Source: Bacteroidota bacterium (GTDB lineage Bacteria > Bacteroidota > Bacteroidia > Sphingobacteriales > Sphingobacteriaceae). Taken from it: 64,000 nt of DNA. Under the pieces are notes generated by a model that worked only from the letters and a program-made list of their open reading frames with translations, did no database searches and had not been told where the DNA came from. The DNA lies in contig JAMFRP010000026.1 in assembly GCA_026224775.1 (NCBI GenBank), forward strand, positions 372,001 to 436,000. The letters are read 5' to 3'. The position numbers were made by a program, and so were the translations under genes. Below are positions 44,864 to 54,754 of this stretch, piece by piece; within the stretch, counting starts at the first letter, position 1, and each line of letters starts with the position of its first letter.

Positions 44864-46060
44864 ATGAGAATATTGTTGATAAGTGATGCCATAATGAATA
44901 AAGATGCCGGTGGTATATCACAAACACTGTATAACCTATTTTCATTTACACAGCCTCAGGAGATCCTCTGTATCACTTCTAAACGTGAGCTTCTCAAAAA
45001 TCCACCAAGTGAACCATATCAAAACAGATATTTAACTTATCGTTTTGAAGTTGTGTATCTAAAAGGGAACCGGTTTTCAAAGTATATAAATCCTTTTATA
45101 AATTGGTTTAATTATAGTTTTAATCAACTATTTCGCAACTTTAAGAGCTTAAAGAAACAAATAGAAGCATACAATCCTGATGTAATTATATCATGCCCGA
45201 ATGGCTCTGTTAGTGTTTTTATGCACAATAAATTACTCAAGGGCTTAAGTGTAAATAAAGTTATTCCATACTTTATGGACGACTGGATGTACAAAATGGA
45301 GTTTAAATGGATAGGAGGAGAAATTCATCAAAATATTAAGAAGTTATTGTCCAATAATAAATCATGGATGATGATTAGTGAGGATCTTTCCAAAATATTA
45401 ACTGAACGTTATAACATTAAGCCCGATTCTCTACTTGAAGTGCATAACCCCGTTGATATTTCAAATGCTCCGGATGTGGACTTGCTAATCACTAAAAAGG
45501 AGTTTACATTAGCTTATGCCGGCGCTTTATGGCCAATGCATTTTGATTCATTTAAGTTGGTGGCTGAAGCTGTAAATAACCTAAATGCTACAATGCGTAT
45601 AAACTTAGTTTTATACACTTCGACTAGTTTTTGGGATTGGCACAAAGCAGTGATTGAACCATTAGGGGTAGTGTACGGAGGTAGTATACCTTATAAAGAA
45701 ATACACAATAAGTTAAGTAAGGCCGATGCCTTAATATTGGTTTCTTCTTTCTTACCAGACTATTCTTCGCATTCAAAAGGATCGTTACAGACAAAAATAA
45801 CTGATTATTTAAAATCAAAAAGGTTGATAATTAGTTGCGGGCCAGGCTATTCTGCAAATCATAATTTTTTAAAGAAGAACGATTGCGGGATATGTATTGA
45901 AACAAACAATGTAGATGAGGTTGCGTTGCAATTGAGTAATATTTTGGAGCACATTGAAGAGAATCAAAAAAAAGCACAAAATGGATGGAATCTTTTACAG
46001 GCTGAATTTATTTTTGAAAAATTTCATGAAAAATTGAAAAATTTCATTTTAAAATCTTAA
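44864..46060 (+). CDS. GT-B type glycosyltransferase
   Basis: A 398-residue glycosyltransferase-like protein with an N-terminal donor-fold start (RILLISDAIMNKDAGGISQ) and a C-terminal half containing LAYAGALWPMHFDSFKLV and ADALILVSSFLPDYSSHSKG. The classic E-x7-E motif is not obvious. It is highly AT-rich, as are its neighbours. Family-level assignment only. Confidence 0.8.
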   Translation: MRILLISDAIMNKDAGGISQTLYNLFSFTQPQEILCITSKRELLKNPPSEPYQNRYLTYRFEVVYLKGNRFSKYINPFINWFNYSFNQLFRNFKSLKKQIEAYNPDVIISCPNGSVSVFMHNKLLKGLSVNKVIPYFMDDWMYKMEFKWIGGEIHQNIKKLLSNNKSWMMISEDLSKILTERYNIKPDSLLEVHNPVDISNAPDVDLLITKKEFTLAYAGALWPMHFDSFKLVAEAVNNLNATMRINLVLYTSTSFWDWHKAVIEPLGVVYGGSIPYKEIHNKLSKADALILVSSFLPDYSSHSKGSLQTKITDYLKSKRLIISCGPGYSANHNFLKKNDCGICIETNNVDEVALQLSNILEHIEENQKKAQNGWNLLQAEFIFEKFHEKLKNFILKS

Positions 46061-46081
46061 TAATATTCATAAAATATCAAT

Positions 46082-47200
46082 TTGAAAAAATCAAGTGTCT
46101 TTTTAGTTTGTACAGGAGTCGGTCATATTAACCGGGGGTATGAGTCATTTACTAAAGAGTGTTTTGCCGCGCTTAAGGATAATGATTATTTTGACCTATA
46201 CCTGCTTAAAGGTGGTGGGCAATCCGAAGGCAAAGAGCTGAAAATAAGCTGCGTACAAAGAAATTCCTCCCGGGCAGTATTTTTATCAAATATTTTAAAA
46301 AAGGAAACTTATTGGATTGAAGAGTTTACCTTTTTTATAAATATGATAACTAAAATTATTAAATATAAACCATCTGTAATTTATTACAGCGATTTTATAT
46401 TGGGTACTTTTTTATTTCATTTAAGGCGTTTTTTTAAATTTAAATACAAATTACTCTTCTCAAATGGTGCTCCTAACGGCCCTCCCTTTAAAACCGAGGA
46501 CCATGTTCAGCAATTATTACCTTTATATGTTACTGATTCAATTGCAAAAGGTACACCTGCTGATAAAATGACTCTGCTGCCCTATGCGATAAAACTTAAT
46601 GTTCAAGAAAACCTTGACAGGATAAGTAAGAGTAAAGAAATCCGGAAGCGCTTAGATTTACCGCTTGACAAAAAGATCATTATTTCTGTGGGGGCAATAA
46701 ACTCTTATCACAAAAGGATGGATTATGTTGTTAATGAGTTTTCTAAACTGGATCAGGAGGCTTATTATCTTTTACTGTTAGGCCAGATTCATGAAGAAAG
46801 CGAAGCCATAATAGATTTAGCGGCGCAAAAGCTTGATAAAAAGAATTATGCATTTAAACAGGTAAACAGCGAAGAAGTTCCGGTTTACCTAGCCGCGAGT
46901 GACATTTTTATGTTAGCATCTTTGTCAGAAGGTTTACCAAGGGTTTTACTGGAAGCATTAAGTAATGGTTTAACGCCTATTGTACATGATTATAATGTAA
47001 CAAGGCAAACACTTGGTAAGTATGGTGTATTTAAAGATATGACCGAAACTAATATACTTACAAAAGCTATAAACGATGTTAAAAATAATAATTACGAAAA
47101 AGTGGATATTATTAATTTTACATGGGAAACCTACTCATGGGAAAATTTAAGTAAGAAATATACAAAAATGATTTACGACCTTATCCCAATAAAAAAATGA
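46082..47200 (+). CDS. Glycosyltransferase family 4
   Basis: A 372-residue GT-B enzyme. The start is TTG at 46082 (no nearby ATG). IIISVGAINSYHKRMDYVV, then DIFMLASLSEGLPRVLLEAL (E-x7-E) and LTPIVHDYNVTRQT are the GT4 C-terminal features. It overlaps the following GT2 gene by 4 bases. Confidence 0.87.
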   Translation: MKKSSVFLVCTGVGHINRGYESFTKECFAALKDNDYFDLYLLKGGGQSEGKELKISCVQRNSSRAVFLSNILKKETYWIEEFTFFINMITKIIKYKPSVIYYSDFILGTFLFHLRRFFKFKYKLLFSNGAPNGPPFKTEDHVQQLLPLYVTDSIAKGTPADKMTLLPYAIKLNVQENLDRISKSKEIRKRLDLPLDKKIIISVGAINSYHKRMDYVVNEFSKLDQEAYYLLLLGQIHEESEAIIDLAAQKLDKKNYAFKQVNSEEVPVYLAASDIFMLASLSEGLPRVLLEALSNGLTPIVHDYNVTRQTLGKYGVFKDMTETNILTKAINDVKNNNYEKVDIINFTWETYSWENLSKKYTKMIYDLIPIKK

Positions 47201-48033
47201 TGTTATCTGTAATTATACCTACTTGTAATCGTAATGATTTGTTAAGCAAGTGCCTTAATCAACTTTCTCCTGCTATACAAGGGATTGATAAGAATACTTA
47301 TGAAGTAATTGTTACAGATGACAGTAAGGATAATATAGCAAAAGCTTTAATCGCGGAAAATTATAATTGGGTAAAGTGGATTGCTGGACCTAAAAAAGGC
47401 CCTGCAGCGAATAGAAATAATGGAGCTAAAAATTCAAAAGGTGAGTGGTTGGTTTTTATAGATGATGACTGTTTGCCAGAAATAAATATTTTAAAAGAAT
47501 ATGGAAATGCTATAAATACGAATCCCGAGGTATTAGCATATGAAGGAAGGATATTTGTAGATAAACCACAGACCTCTTTTTTGGAAGAGTCGCCTATAAA
47601 TGAGCATGGCGGATATTTTTGGTCTTGTAATATTTGTATTAACGCGTTGCTTTTCAAAAAGTTAGAAGGTTTTGATGAAAATTTCCCCTTTGCAGCTATG
47701 GAAGATGTTGATTTTTTCAACCGAATAAAGCAAGGAAATGTTCAATATGAATTTTTATATACCGCAGCTGTATTACATCCGTGGCGTAAAAATAATAAGT
47801 TGTACAAAACTATTCTAAAAAGGTATAAGTCCGATTTATATTATATTTCAAAATATCCGGCGGCTAGGGAACGGATGACTTATAAATACTATTTCAAGAA
47901 TTTTCTAATTTTTCTTAGAAATACAATAAAGTATTCTTTAAAATATAGGTTTTCTGGTTTTGGACAAAAGGTTCACTGCGACTTTTTGCAGTTTTATTTC
48001 GGATTGAGGTTACTCTTGAAATTAGATAAATAG
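47197..48033 (+). CDS. Glycosyltransferase family 2
   Basis: A 278-residue GT-A enzyme. SVIIPTCNRNDLLSKCLNQL opens the domain; VIVTDDSKDNI and LVFIDDDCLP give the DxD-like metal site; EDVDFFNRIKQG is the late acceptor-side motif. The C-terminal KYYFKNFLIFLRNTIKY segment is basic and may touch the membrane. Starts in the preceding stop (4-base overlap). Confidence 0.9.
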   Translation: MMLSVIIPTCNRNDLLSKCLNQLSPAIQGIDKNTYEVIVTDDSKDNIAKALIAENYNWVKWIAGPKKGPAANRNNGAKNSKGEWLVFIDDDCLPEINILKEYGNAINTNPEVLAYEGRIFVDKPQTSFLEESPINEHGGYFWSCNICINALLFKKLEGFDENFPFAAMEDVDFFNRIKQGNVQYEFLYTAAVLHPWRKNNKLYKTILKRYKSDLYYISKYPAARERMTYKYYFKNFLIFLRNTIKYSLKYRFSGFGQKVHCDFLQFYFGLRLLLKLDK

Positions 48034-48069
48034 ATTTTAACTATTTGTAATAAATGGATATAATAAACG

Positions 48070-48753
48070 ATGAAAAATAACTTCTTAAAACAATTTAATT
48101 ATAAGGAAGATAAATTATCTCTCCGCTTTCTAATAAAGAGGATATATAATAGTATAAAACATCGTTTTTTGCTTGAACCAACTATTTTCTTAAATAAAAA
48201 CCCTTATTACAAACAATGGAAAATAGGTGACTATACATATGGTAGCCCAACTTTGAGCCCAATAATAGTGACATCAAGTAGCAAATCACATCTCGAAATT
48301 GGAAAATTTTGCTCTTTTGGTTATAATGTAATTATTTTTCTAGGTGGTAATCACAGGCCAGACTGGGTTACGACCTATCCTTTCACAGCTATATTTAATG
48401 AAGCTAGCCATAAACTGGAAGAAGCTGAAACAATAGGTGAAGTTATTATTGGCAACGATGTTTGGATTGGGGAAGGTGCTACTATAATGGCAGGAGTAAA
48501 TATAGGTAATGGTGCAGTAATAGGTACTAAAAGTATTGTAACCAAAGATGTGCCCCCTTATGCGATAATGGCTGGGAATCCGGCAAAACTTATCCGGAAA
48601 AGATTTGATGATGATACCATTGAAAAATTAGAACAACTTCAATGGTGGGATAAACCTATTAGTTATATCTTGGAAAATATTAATTCGCTATTGAGTAATA
48701 ACGTATCAGAATTTATCGAAAAATTTGACATTAATAAAGCAGAATCAATATGA
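48070..48753 (+). CDS. CatB-like (xenobiotic) acetyltransferase, left-handed beta-helix 3
   Basis: A 227-residue hexapeptide-repeat acetyltransferase of the CatB/Vat-like type: WKIGDYTYGSPTL, LEIGKFCSFGYNVIIFLGGN (active-site His in GGNHRPDWVTTYPF), VWIGEGATIMAGVNIGNGAV, MAGNPAKLI. In a polysaccharide locus the substrate is more likely a sugar than an antibiotic (inference). Overlaps the next gene by 4 bases. Confidence 0.88.
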   Translation: MKNNFLKQFNYKEDKLSLRFLIKRIYNSIKHRFLLEPTIFLNKNPYYKQWKIGDYTYGSPTLSPIIVTSSSKSHLEIGKFCSFGYNVIIFLGGNHRPDWVTTYPFTAIFNEASHKLEEAETIGEVIIGNDVWIGEGATIMAGVNIGNGAVIGTKSIVTKDVPPYAIMAGNPAKLIRKRFDDDTIEKLEQLQWWDKPISYILENINSLLSNNVSEFIEKFDINKAESI

Positions 48754-49727
48754 CTAACCCCTTAGTATCTGTTATAATTCCTACGTATAATTATGCACAA
48801 TATATTAGTGAGGCAATAAACAGTGTTTTAGATCAAAACTATCCATCCGATAAATTGGAGATAATTGTGATTGACGATGGATCGACAGATAATACAGCAG
48901 AAGTATTAAAACCCTTTATAAACCAGGGGGAAATAATTTACTATTATCAACAAAATAAAGGTAAGGCAAGTGCAGCATATTGGGGCATTCAAAATAGTTC
49001 AGGCAAATATATTTTCAATCTTGATGCTGATGATTATTTTTTACCAAATAAAGTAATTGAAACAGTAACCGCATTTGAGGCTGCTGAAGATATTGTACAC
49101 GTGGCATCACCAGCCAAAATCTTTTATGATGATACCAAGGCTTTAGCTAATTATGAAGAATTGCCTAAAGATATTTCAGGTAAATGCTTAGATGGGAACT
49201 GGCTTTTGAATTATTTTTATGAAAATAATTTCTTGTATGGGGGCGGGTCTACGTACGCGGCCAGGGCATCTATCTTGAAAAAAATTGATGTACCTCCGGG
49301 GGTGGATATGTTTATTGATGAGTTTTTAATTTTGGCTATATTACCCTATGGCAAAAGTTTTTTTATTAAAGAAGCATTATCTGCCTGGCGTGGTCACTCA
49401 TCTAACTATTCAAGTTTATCTAAAGACGATGAGAAAAGCTTAATGAAAAAAGAAAGACTATTACGATCATCTACAGCTATTCTTACTTATTTACAAAACA
49501 ATAATTTCAATGATAAGTTGATTAAAATTTACACATTGAAAGATTTGAATAGGGCTATTGCTTTCAAAGAATCTATGGGGAATAAAAAGCTGTCGGATAT
49601 TTTTAACTATGCATCAAATGTATTTATTAATATAAAGCCAAATTTTGCAATAATAAATAATTATAAAGTTCTGAACAGATTGGTCCCAATGAGCTTATTT
49701 CGTTTGCTAAAAAAAATAAAAAACTAG
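48750..49727 (+). CDS. Glycosyltransferase family 2
   Basis: A 325-residue GT-A enzyme. VSVIIPTYNYAQYISEAINS opens it; IIVIDDGSTDNT and FNLDADDYF are the nucleotide and metal motifs; the later LSAWRGHSSNYSSLS follows the acceptor loop. The C-terminal 60 residues are basic and of low similarity to known relatives. Translationally coupled to the CatB-like gene. Confidence 0.9.
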   Translation: MTNPLVSVIIPTYNYAQYISEAINSVLDQNYPSDKLEIIVIDDGSTDNTAEVLKPFINQGEIIYYYQQNKGKASAAYWGIQNSSGKYIFNLDADDYFLPNKVIETVTAFEAAEDIVHVASPAKIFYDDTKALANYEELPKDISGKCLDGNWLLNYFYENNFLYGGGSTYAARASILKKIDVPPGVDMFIDEFLILAILPYGKSFFIKEALSAWRGHSSNYSSLSKDDEKSLMKKERLLRSSTAILTYLQNNNFNDKLIKIYTLKDLNRAIAFKESMGNKKLSDIFNYASNVFINIKPNFAIINNYKVLNRLVPMSLFRLLKKIKN

Positions 49728-49772
49728 TTTGAACAAGTTAAACTAAGTAGAATAATTTAATACCAGAATTTA

Positions 49773-50345
49773 ATGAGTTATTTTTTTCAGCAAAGCCTTT
49801 TTATAATTAGATTTCGATACATAAAAAGAAGTATTGGTTATCTGCGGAAAAAATACTATACTTTATATGGTATGAAAATAGGTATATCTACTTTTTTGCC
49901 TGAAATTTATATTAATTGGCCTCATCAGGTTATTATTGGCAATCAATGTACACTTGAGCACAATATATTTTTAAAATATGATGGCGTATGGAAAAAAGGG
50001 CCATCCATTTGTATTGGAGATACTGTTTTTATTGGTGCAGGATGTGAGTTTAACATTCGCGAGGGTATAAATGTTGGTGCTAATACATTGATCGCGTCGG
50101 GTTGTAAGTTTATAGATCATGATCATGGTATTTCAAAACATGAGTTAATGCGCATACAGCCGGGTGCCGAAAAAGCGATTAAAATAGGGGCCGATGTTTG
50201 GCTTGGCTGTAATGTAATTGTTTTAAAAGGGGTTGAAATTGGCCACGGTGCGATTGTTGCAGCAGGAGCAGTTGTAACCAAGTCTATTTCTTCGTATGAA
50301 ATATGGGCAGGTGTACCTGCAAAAAAGATAGGAGACAGAAAGTAA
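49773..50345 (+). CDS. Left-handed beta-helix acyltransferase 4
   Basis: A 190-residue hexapeptide-repeat O-acyltransferase: VIIGNQCTLEHNIFLKYDG, ICIGDTVFIGAGCEFNIR, CKFIDHDHGISKHE (His loop), VWLGCNVIVLKGVEIGHGAI and WAGVPAKKIG. Its stop is directly followed by the TTG start of the next glycosyltransferase. Confidence 0.87.
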   Translation: MSYFFQQSLFIIRFRYIKRSIGYLRKKYYTLYGMKIGISTFLPEIYINWPHQVIIGNQCTLEHNIFLKYDGVWKKGPSICIGDTVFIGAGCEFNIREGINVGANTLIASGCKFIDHDHGISKHELMRIQPGAEKAIKIGADVWLGCNVIVLKGVEIGHGAIVAAGAVVTKSISSYEIWAGVPAKKIGDRK

Positions 50346-51482
50346 TTGAAAATTATTTTTATTTGCAGTTCACTTGAACCTGGCCATGATGGGGTAGGTG
50401 ATTATACCCGCCGCCTGGCATGTGAGCTTATTCGCCAAGGCCACGTTGTAGGAGCCATATCATTAAACGATAAATATATCTCCGACCAGTGTTTAGAGGT
50501 GCAGTCTTTTGATTCGATTAATTTATCGGTACTCAGGTTACCGATGGCTTTGCCGTTGCCCCAGAAGCTAAGTATCGCCAAAAAACATATAGATGAATTT
50601 AACCCGGACTGGGTAAGCCTGCAATTTGTAATATTTGGCTATCACCCCAAAGGTTTGCCCTTATGGCTTAACAAGTTGACAGTGCTTGGTAAAGGCAGGA
50701 GATGGCATATCATGTTTCATGAACTATGGCTTGGTATAGAACTAAATGCTTCGAAAAAGCATTTGCTTTGGGGCAAAATCCAAAAGCAGATAATTAGTTC
50801 ATTAATCAGAAAATTAAAACCTAATGTTACTCATACGCATACACGCCTTTACCAGCATAAGTTATTGCATATGGGGGTTAATTCTCAGCACCTGCCACTT
50901 TTTGGAAATATTCCGGTGCTTCACGCAGGAGATGATTCGTCAGATAAAAACTTTAAAACAAATAAATTGTTAAGTTTTGTAATTTTTGGGCATATACATC
51001 CAAATTCGCCTGTAAAATATTTTTGTGTTGAGGTTGCTAAGTATGCTGTCAAAAATAATATTCAGGTATCACTAACATTTATCGGGAATTGTGGCATGGA
51101 ACAAGAAAATTGGGTGATAAATTGTCAAGAGGCTCATATTGAAGTGCAGATATTAGGTCAACAATCTGCTGATAACATATCAAAAGTATTAAGGGGGGCT
51201 ATGATAGGTATTTCAACAACACCTGTAGCTCTCCTCGAAAAAAGTGGTTCAGTAGCAGCTATGCGAGAACATCAGCTACCGCTAATTTGTGTTCCATGCC
51301 TTTGGGAATCACCAAATTTTATAAATTTGGAAATACCGGAAGGAATTATGGTTTATAAACAGGGAAATTTGGATGAGATATTGAATACAGATTTGAATTT
51401 TGCAGCAGACGTTAACGTCGAAAACATCAGTAGTCAATTTATCAATTCATTATTAAACAGTGTTGAATATGGCCAGTATTAA
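50346..51482 (+). CDS. Glycosyltransferase family 4-like
   Basis: A 378-residue GT-B protein. The start is TTG at 50346. The N-terminus FICSSLEPGHDGVGDYTRRL is the characteristic start of a GT4 branch that carries the glycine loop. The C-terminal half is divergent (FVIFGHIHPNSPVKYF, then IGISTTPVALLEKSGSVAAM); the usual E-x7-E is not clear. It overlaps the following acyltransferase gene. Confidence 0.82.
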   Translation: MKIIFICSSLEPGHDGVGDYTRRLACELIRQGHVVGAISLNDKYISDQCLEVQSFDSINLSVLRLPMALPLPQKLSIAKKHIDEFNPDWVSLQFVIFGYHPKGLPLWLNKLTVLGKGRRWHIMFHELWLGIELNASKKHLLWGKIQKQIISSLIRKLKPNVTHTHTRLYQHKLLHMGVNSQHLPLFGNIPVLHAGDDSSDKNFKTNKLLSFVIFGHIHPNSPVKYFCVEVAKYAVKNNIQVSLTFIGNCGMEQENWVINCQEAHIEVQILGQQSADNISKVLRGAMIGISTTPVALLEKSGSVAAMREHQLPLICVPCLWESPNFINLEIPEGIMVYKQGNLDEILNTDLNFAADVNVENISSQFINSLLNSVEYGQY

Positions 51483-52062
51483 GTATCTTTGGGTAAACAG
51501 AGCACGATTTCCATTCGGAAGTCGTAACTTTTATAGGGCCTGGGGTAAACGTGTTTTTTCATTTCCGGGTCATTTAGCCAGAAATATACAACGGAATAAA
51601 TTTGTAATTAAAGGTGCAAAAATAAGTGAAACCGCAGAGATAGGTAAGTTACGGGCTGACGGACATAAAAATAAATTATCAATTGGTGATTTTACAATTA
51701 TAGGCCGGGTTTACATGGCATTACATGAAAATGTAGAAATAGGCGAAAGGGTATGTATTAACGATGGAGTGGAGATATTAACCGCTTCGCATGATGTTAA
51801 TGATCCTAAATGGAGCCACGTGAAAAAGAAAATAATAATTAATGACTATGCCTGGATTGGGACAGGCGCAATGTTATTACCCGGAGTTCATATAGGGCGC
51901 GGAGCAGTAGTTGGCGCACGGGCTGTAGTAACAAAGTCTGTACCTGATTATGGAATTGTTGTAGGGAATCCGGCGCAGCTCATTTCAAAAAAAAGGACTG
52001 CTGAATTGAATTATAACCCCTGTGAGTTTTTAGCCTCGAACAGGGCCTGGTTATTAGGCTAA
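51469..52062 (+). CDS. Left-handed beta-helix acyltransferase 5
   Basis: A 197-residue hexapeptide-repeat protein. I start at 51469 (MASIKYLWVNRARFPFGSRN); GTG 51460 is also open. LSIGDFTIIGRVYMALHENV, EILTASHDVNDPKW (His loop), AWIGTGAMLLPGVHIGRGAVV and VVGNPAQLI identify the family. The gene starts inside the preceding one. Confidence 0.86.
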   Translation: MASIKYLWVNRARFPFGSRNFYRAWGKRVFSFPGHLARNIQRNKFVIKGAKISETAEIGKLRADGHKNKLSIGDFTIIGRVYMALHENVEIGERVCINDGVEILTASHDVNDPKWSHVKKKIIINDYAWIGTGAMLLPGVHIGRGAVVGARAVVTKSVPDYGIVVGNPAQLISKKRTAELNYNPCEFLASNRAWLLG

Positions 52063-52084
52063 TATCAGTAATATTAAGTTTTAA

Positions 52085-53332
52085 ATGAAGTTAATACTTT
52101 CACATCCCACTGCTAATAATTTTGCCAGAGCCGCTGCATATAGATTTGAAGAAGAAGACATGCTATATGCGTTTTATACATCAATAGCATTGTTTCCAGG
52201 AGGTGCTTTAGATAAATTACAACAGATACCATTTTTAAAAGATATACAACGACGGAATTTTAAATCAGAGCTTAAGCCGTATACCAAATCATCGCCATGG
52301 ATTGAAGCGGGCCGTATGTTAGCCATGAAAGCTGGCTTTAATTATGCAATACGTAATGAATATGGCTTGTTTAGCGTTGATGCCGTATATAGAAATATAG
52401 ATAAACGTGTTGCATCTGATTTAAAAAGTGCTGCTAAACATGGTGTAAATGCGGTATATGCATATGAAGACGGCGCATTGGAAACTTTTACTAAAGCAAA
52501 AGAACTGGGCTTAAAATGTATATATGATTTACCTATAGCTTATTGGGAAACAGGCAAAAAATTAATGGACCGGGAAGCCGTAAGATTACCACAGTGGGCA
52601 GAAACACTTGGTGGTGGTATTTTAGATTCTTCGAGTAAATTAGATAGAAAGGTACGTGAGTTGGAACTTGCTGATTTGATAGTGGTTCCTTCTCCTTTCG
52701 TTATGGATTCGCTTCCTGAGTGGGCCAGGAAGAAGAAAATAGTAATTGCACCCTTTGGAACGCCCGCTAATAATAACAAAGAATCAATTGTTATAAAAAA
52801 TCAGGATTATAATAAAAAACCATTACGAGTATTATTTGTAGGTTCAATGAGCCAGCGAAAGGGGCTGGGAGACTTATTTGCTGCGGTTAAATTTTTAAAT
52901 AATGCAAATATTGAATTGGTGGTAATGGGTAAGCCGCAAGCGTCAATGGCATTTTATAAAAATGAATTTCATGACTTTAAATATGAAGAGGGAAGGCCAA
53001 ATGACGAAGTATTGGCATTAATGCGTACATGTGATGTGTTTTGCCTGCCATCAATTGTAGAGGGAAGGGCACTGGTAATGCAGGAGGCAATGAGCCAGGG
53101 TTTGCCTTTGATTATTACACCTAATACAGGTGGAGAGGATTTAATAATAGAAGGAAAAACAGGTTTTATGGTACCCATACGTTCACCATATATTATTGCC
53201 GAAAAACTAAATTGGTTTTTAGAAAATCGTTCTGAAATATTAGAAATGGGCAAATCGGCTAAATTGCACGCACAAAAATATACATGGGTGAATTACGGAA
53301 ATTTAATAGTTGAAGCAATTAAACAATTGTAA
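52085..53332 (+). CDS. Glycosyltransferase family 4
   Basis: A 415-residue GT-B enzyme. The donor domain shows RVLFVGSMSQRKGLGDLFAA, CDVFCLPSIVEGRALVMQEA (E-x7-E), and GLPLIITPNTGGEDLIIEG. The N-terminal YAYEDGALETFTKAKELG is the acceptor-domain glycine/acidic loop. Donor and acceptor are unknown. Confidence 0.9.
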   Translation: MKLILSHPTANNFARAAAYRFEEEDMLYAFYTSIALFPGGALDKLQQIPFLKDIQRRNFKSELKPYTKSSPWIEAGRMLAMKAGFNYAIRNEYGLFSVDAVYRNIDKRVASDLKSAAKHGVNAVYAYEDGALETFTKAKELGLKCIYDLPIAYWETGKKLMDREAVRLPQWAETLGGGILDSSSKLDRKVRELELADLIVVPSPFVMDSLPEWARKKKIVIAPFGTPANNNKESIVIKNQDYNKKPLRVLFVGSMSQRKGLGDLFAAVKFLNNANIELVVMGKPQASMAFYKNEFHDFKYEEGRPNDEVLALMRTCDVFCLPSIVEGRALVMQEAMSQGLPLIITPNTGGEDLIIEGKTGFMVPIRSPYIIAEKLNWFLENRSEILEMGKSAKLHAQKYTWVNYGNLIVEAIKQL

Positions 53333-53347
53333 TAAATTGATTGATAA

Positions 53348-54754
53348 ATGGATGAATTAAATTATTTGAAAAATGTGAGTGGCGATAATTATTCAACTTT
53401 ATCAATAAATAATAAATCAACGTTCATCAACCCTTACAAAAACCTGAAAAGAGGTATTTGGTTATATCTGTTGTTGTTGATATTTGAAGGCGCTTTGCGT
53501 AAATGGGTAATGCCAGGCTTAGCTACCCCATTACTTTTAGTGCGTGATCCGGTAGCTATATGGTTAATGATAATTGCCTGGAAACGTGGTGTATTTGTGT
53601 TTAACATATACGTTGTTTCTGTATTTATAATTGCTACAATTGCATTCTTTACTGCTATTTTCTTTGGCCATGGTAATTTTTTTGTGGCGATATATGGTGT
53701 AAGGACATTGATAGTACATTTTCCACTGATATTTATCATCGGTCAAGTATTTAATTTTGACGACCTATTAAAAATAGGTAAGTTTATTATCTGGCTAACA
53801 CCTCCTATGACAGTATTGTTGTTTTTGCAATTCTATAGTCCACAATCATCGTTTGTAAACAGGGGGATAGGTGGCGATCTTGCAGGCGGTGGATTTAGTG
53901 GAGCCCTTGGTTTTTTTCGTCCTCCTGCAACTTTTTCATTCACTAATGGTACTGCGCTTTTTTATAGTTTATCAGCCTGTTTCGTTTTTTATTTTTGGTT
54001 AGGGCCACTTCAATATATAAATAAAACATTGTTGATATGTGCAACTTTAGGGGTGTTAATCTCAATACCATTATCAATTAGTCGAACATTGTTTTTCTCA
54101 ATATTTGTTACTGCCTTTTTCATATCAATAGCCATGCTAAGAAAGAAAAAATATATACTACAAGTAATAGTTGTAGTAATCCTGGCAGTGGGCGCATTTG
54201 CTGCATTAAGTCAACTTAAGGTATTTCAAACTGCAACGGAAGCCTTTACAGCCAGGTTTTCAAATGCAAGTGAGACAGAAGGCGGATTACAAGGGACGCT
54301 GCAAAAACGTGTTATACAAACATTAATAGGACCAATAAGCAATTCGGGGCAATTACCATTTTTGGGATACGGGGTTGGAATGGGCACCAATGTTGGTAGT
54401 ATGTTGCTAACGGGAAAAAATCAATTTTTGGTTTCAGAAACTGAATGGGGACGATTGATTGGAGAGATGGGTATTTTAATGGGATGCTGTGTAATTCTGA
54501 TGCGCTTGATTTTAACAGGTAAAATTGCACTAGCAGGCTTTAGAAACATAGCAACCGGCGAATTATTACCATGGATACTTACAAGTTTTTGTGTTATAAC
54601 GATGCCTTTGGCTCAATGGGCGCAACCAACAGCTTTAGGCTTCAGCGTGTTTGTTGCAGGCTTAACAATTGCGTCTATGCGAAATATAAAAAAAACGAAT
54701 ACTGCTACATTGAACAAATCTCAATTAGTTACTAGCCCGGCGCAAATTTCATAA
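53348..54754 (+). CDS. O-antigen polymerase/ligase-like membrane protein (Wzy/WaaL fold)
   Basis: A 468-residue membrane protein with about 10-12 hydrophobic segments and one larger loop (about residues 285-350) bearing SETEGGLQGTLQKRVIQTL and GYGVGMGTNVGS. This pattern fits the Wzy/O-antigen ligase superfamily that joins repeat units. The N-terminal arm, FEGALRKWVMPGLATPLLL, is often seen in Bacteroidota members of the group. It is the only polymerase-type gene in the locus. Assignment is by topology and context, not by a diagnostic motif. Confidence 0.75.
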   Translation: MDELNYLKNVSGDNYSTLSINNKSTFINPYKNLKRGIWLYLLLLIFEGALRKWVMPGLATPLLLVRDPVAIWLMIIAWKRGVFVFNIYVVSVFIIATIAFFTAIFFGHGNFFVAIYGVRTLIVHFPLIFIIGQVFNFDDLLKIGKFIIWLTPPMTVLLFLQFYSPQSSFVNRGIGGDLAGGGFSGALGFFRPPATFSFTNGTALFYSLSACFVFYFWLGPLQYINKTLLICATLGVLISIPLSISRTLFFSIFVTAFFISIAMLRKKKYILQVIVVVILAVGAFAALSQLKVFQTATEAFTARFSNASETEGGLQGTLQKRVIQTLIGPISNSGQLPFLGYGVGMGTNVGSMLLTGKNQFLVSETEWGRLIGEMGILMGCCVILMRLILTGKIALAGFRNIATGELLPWILTSFCVITMPLAQWAQPTALGFSVFVAGLTIASMRNIKKTNTATLNKSQLVTSPAQIS

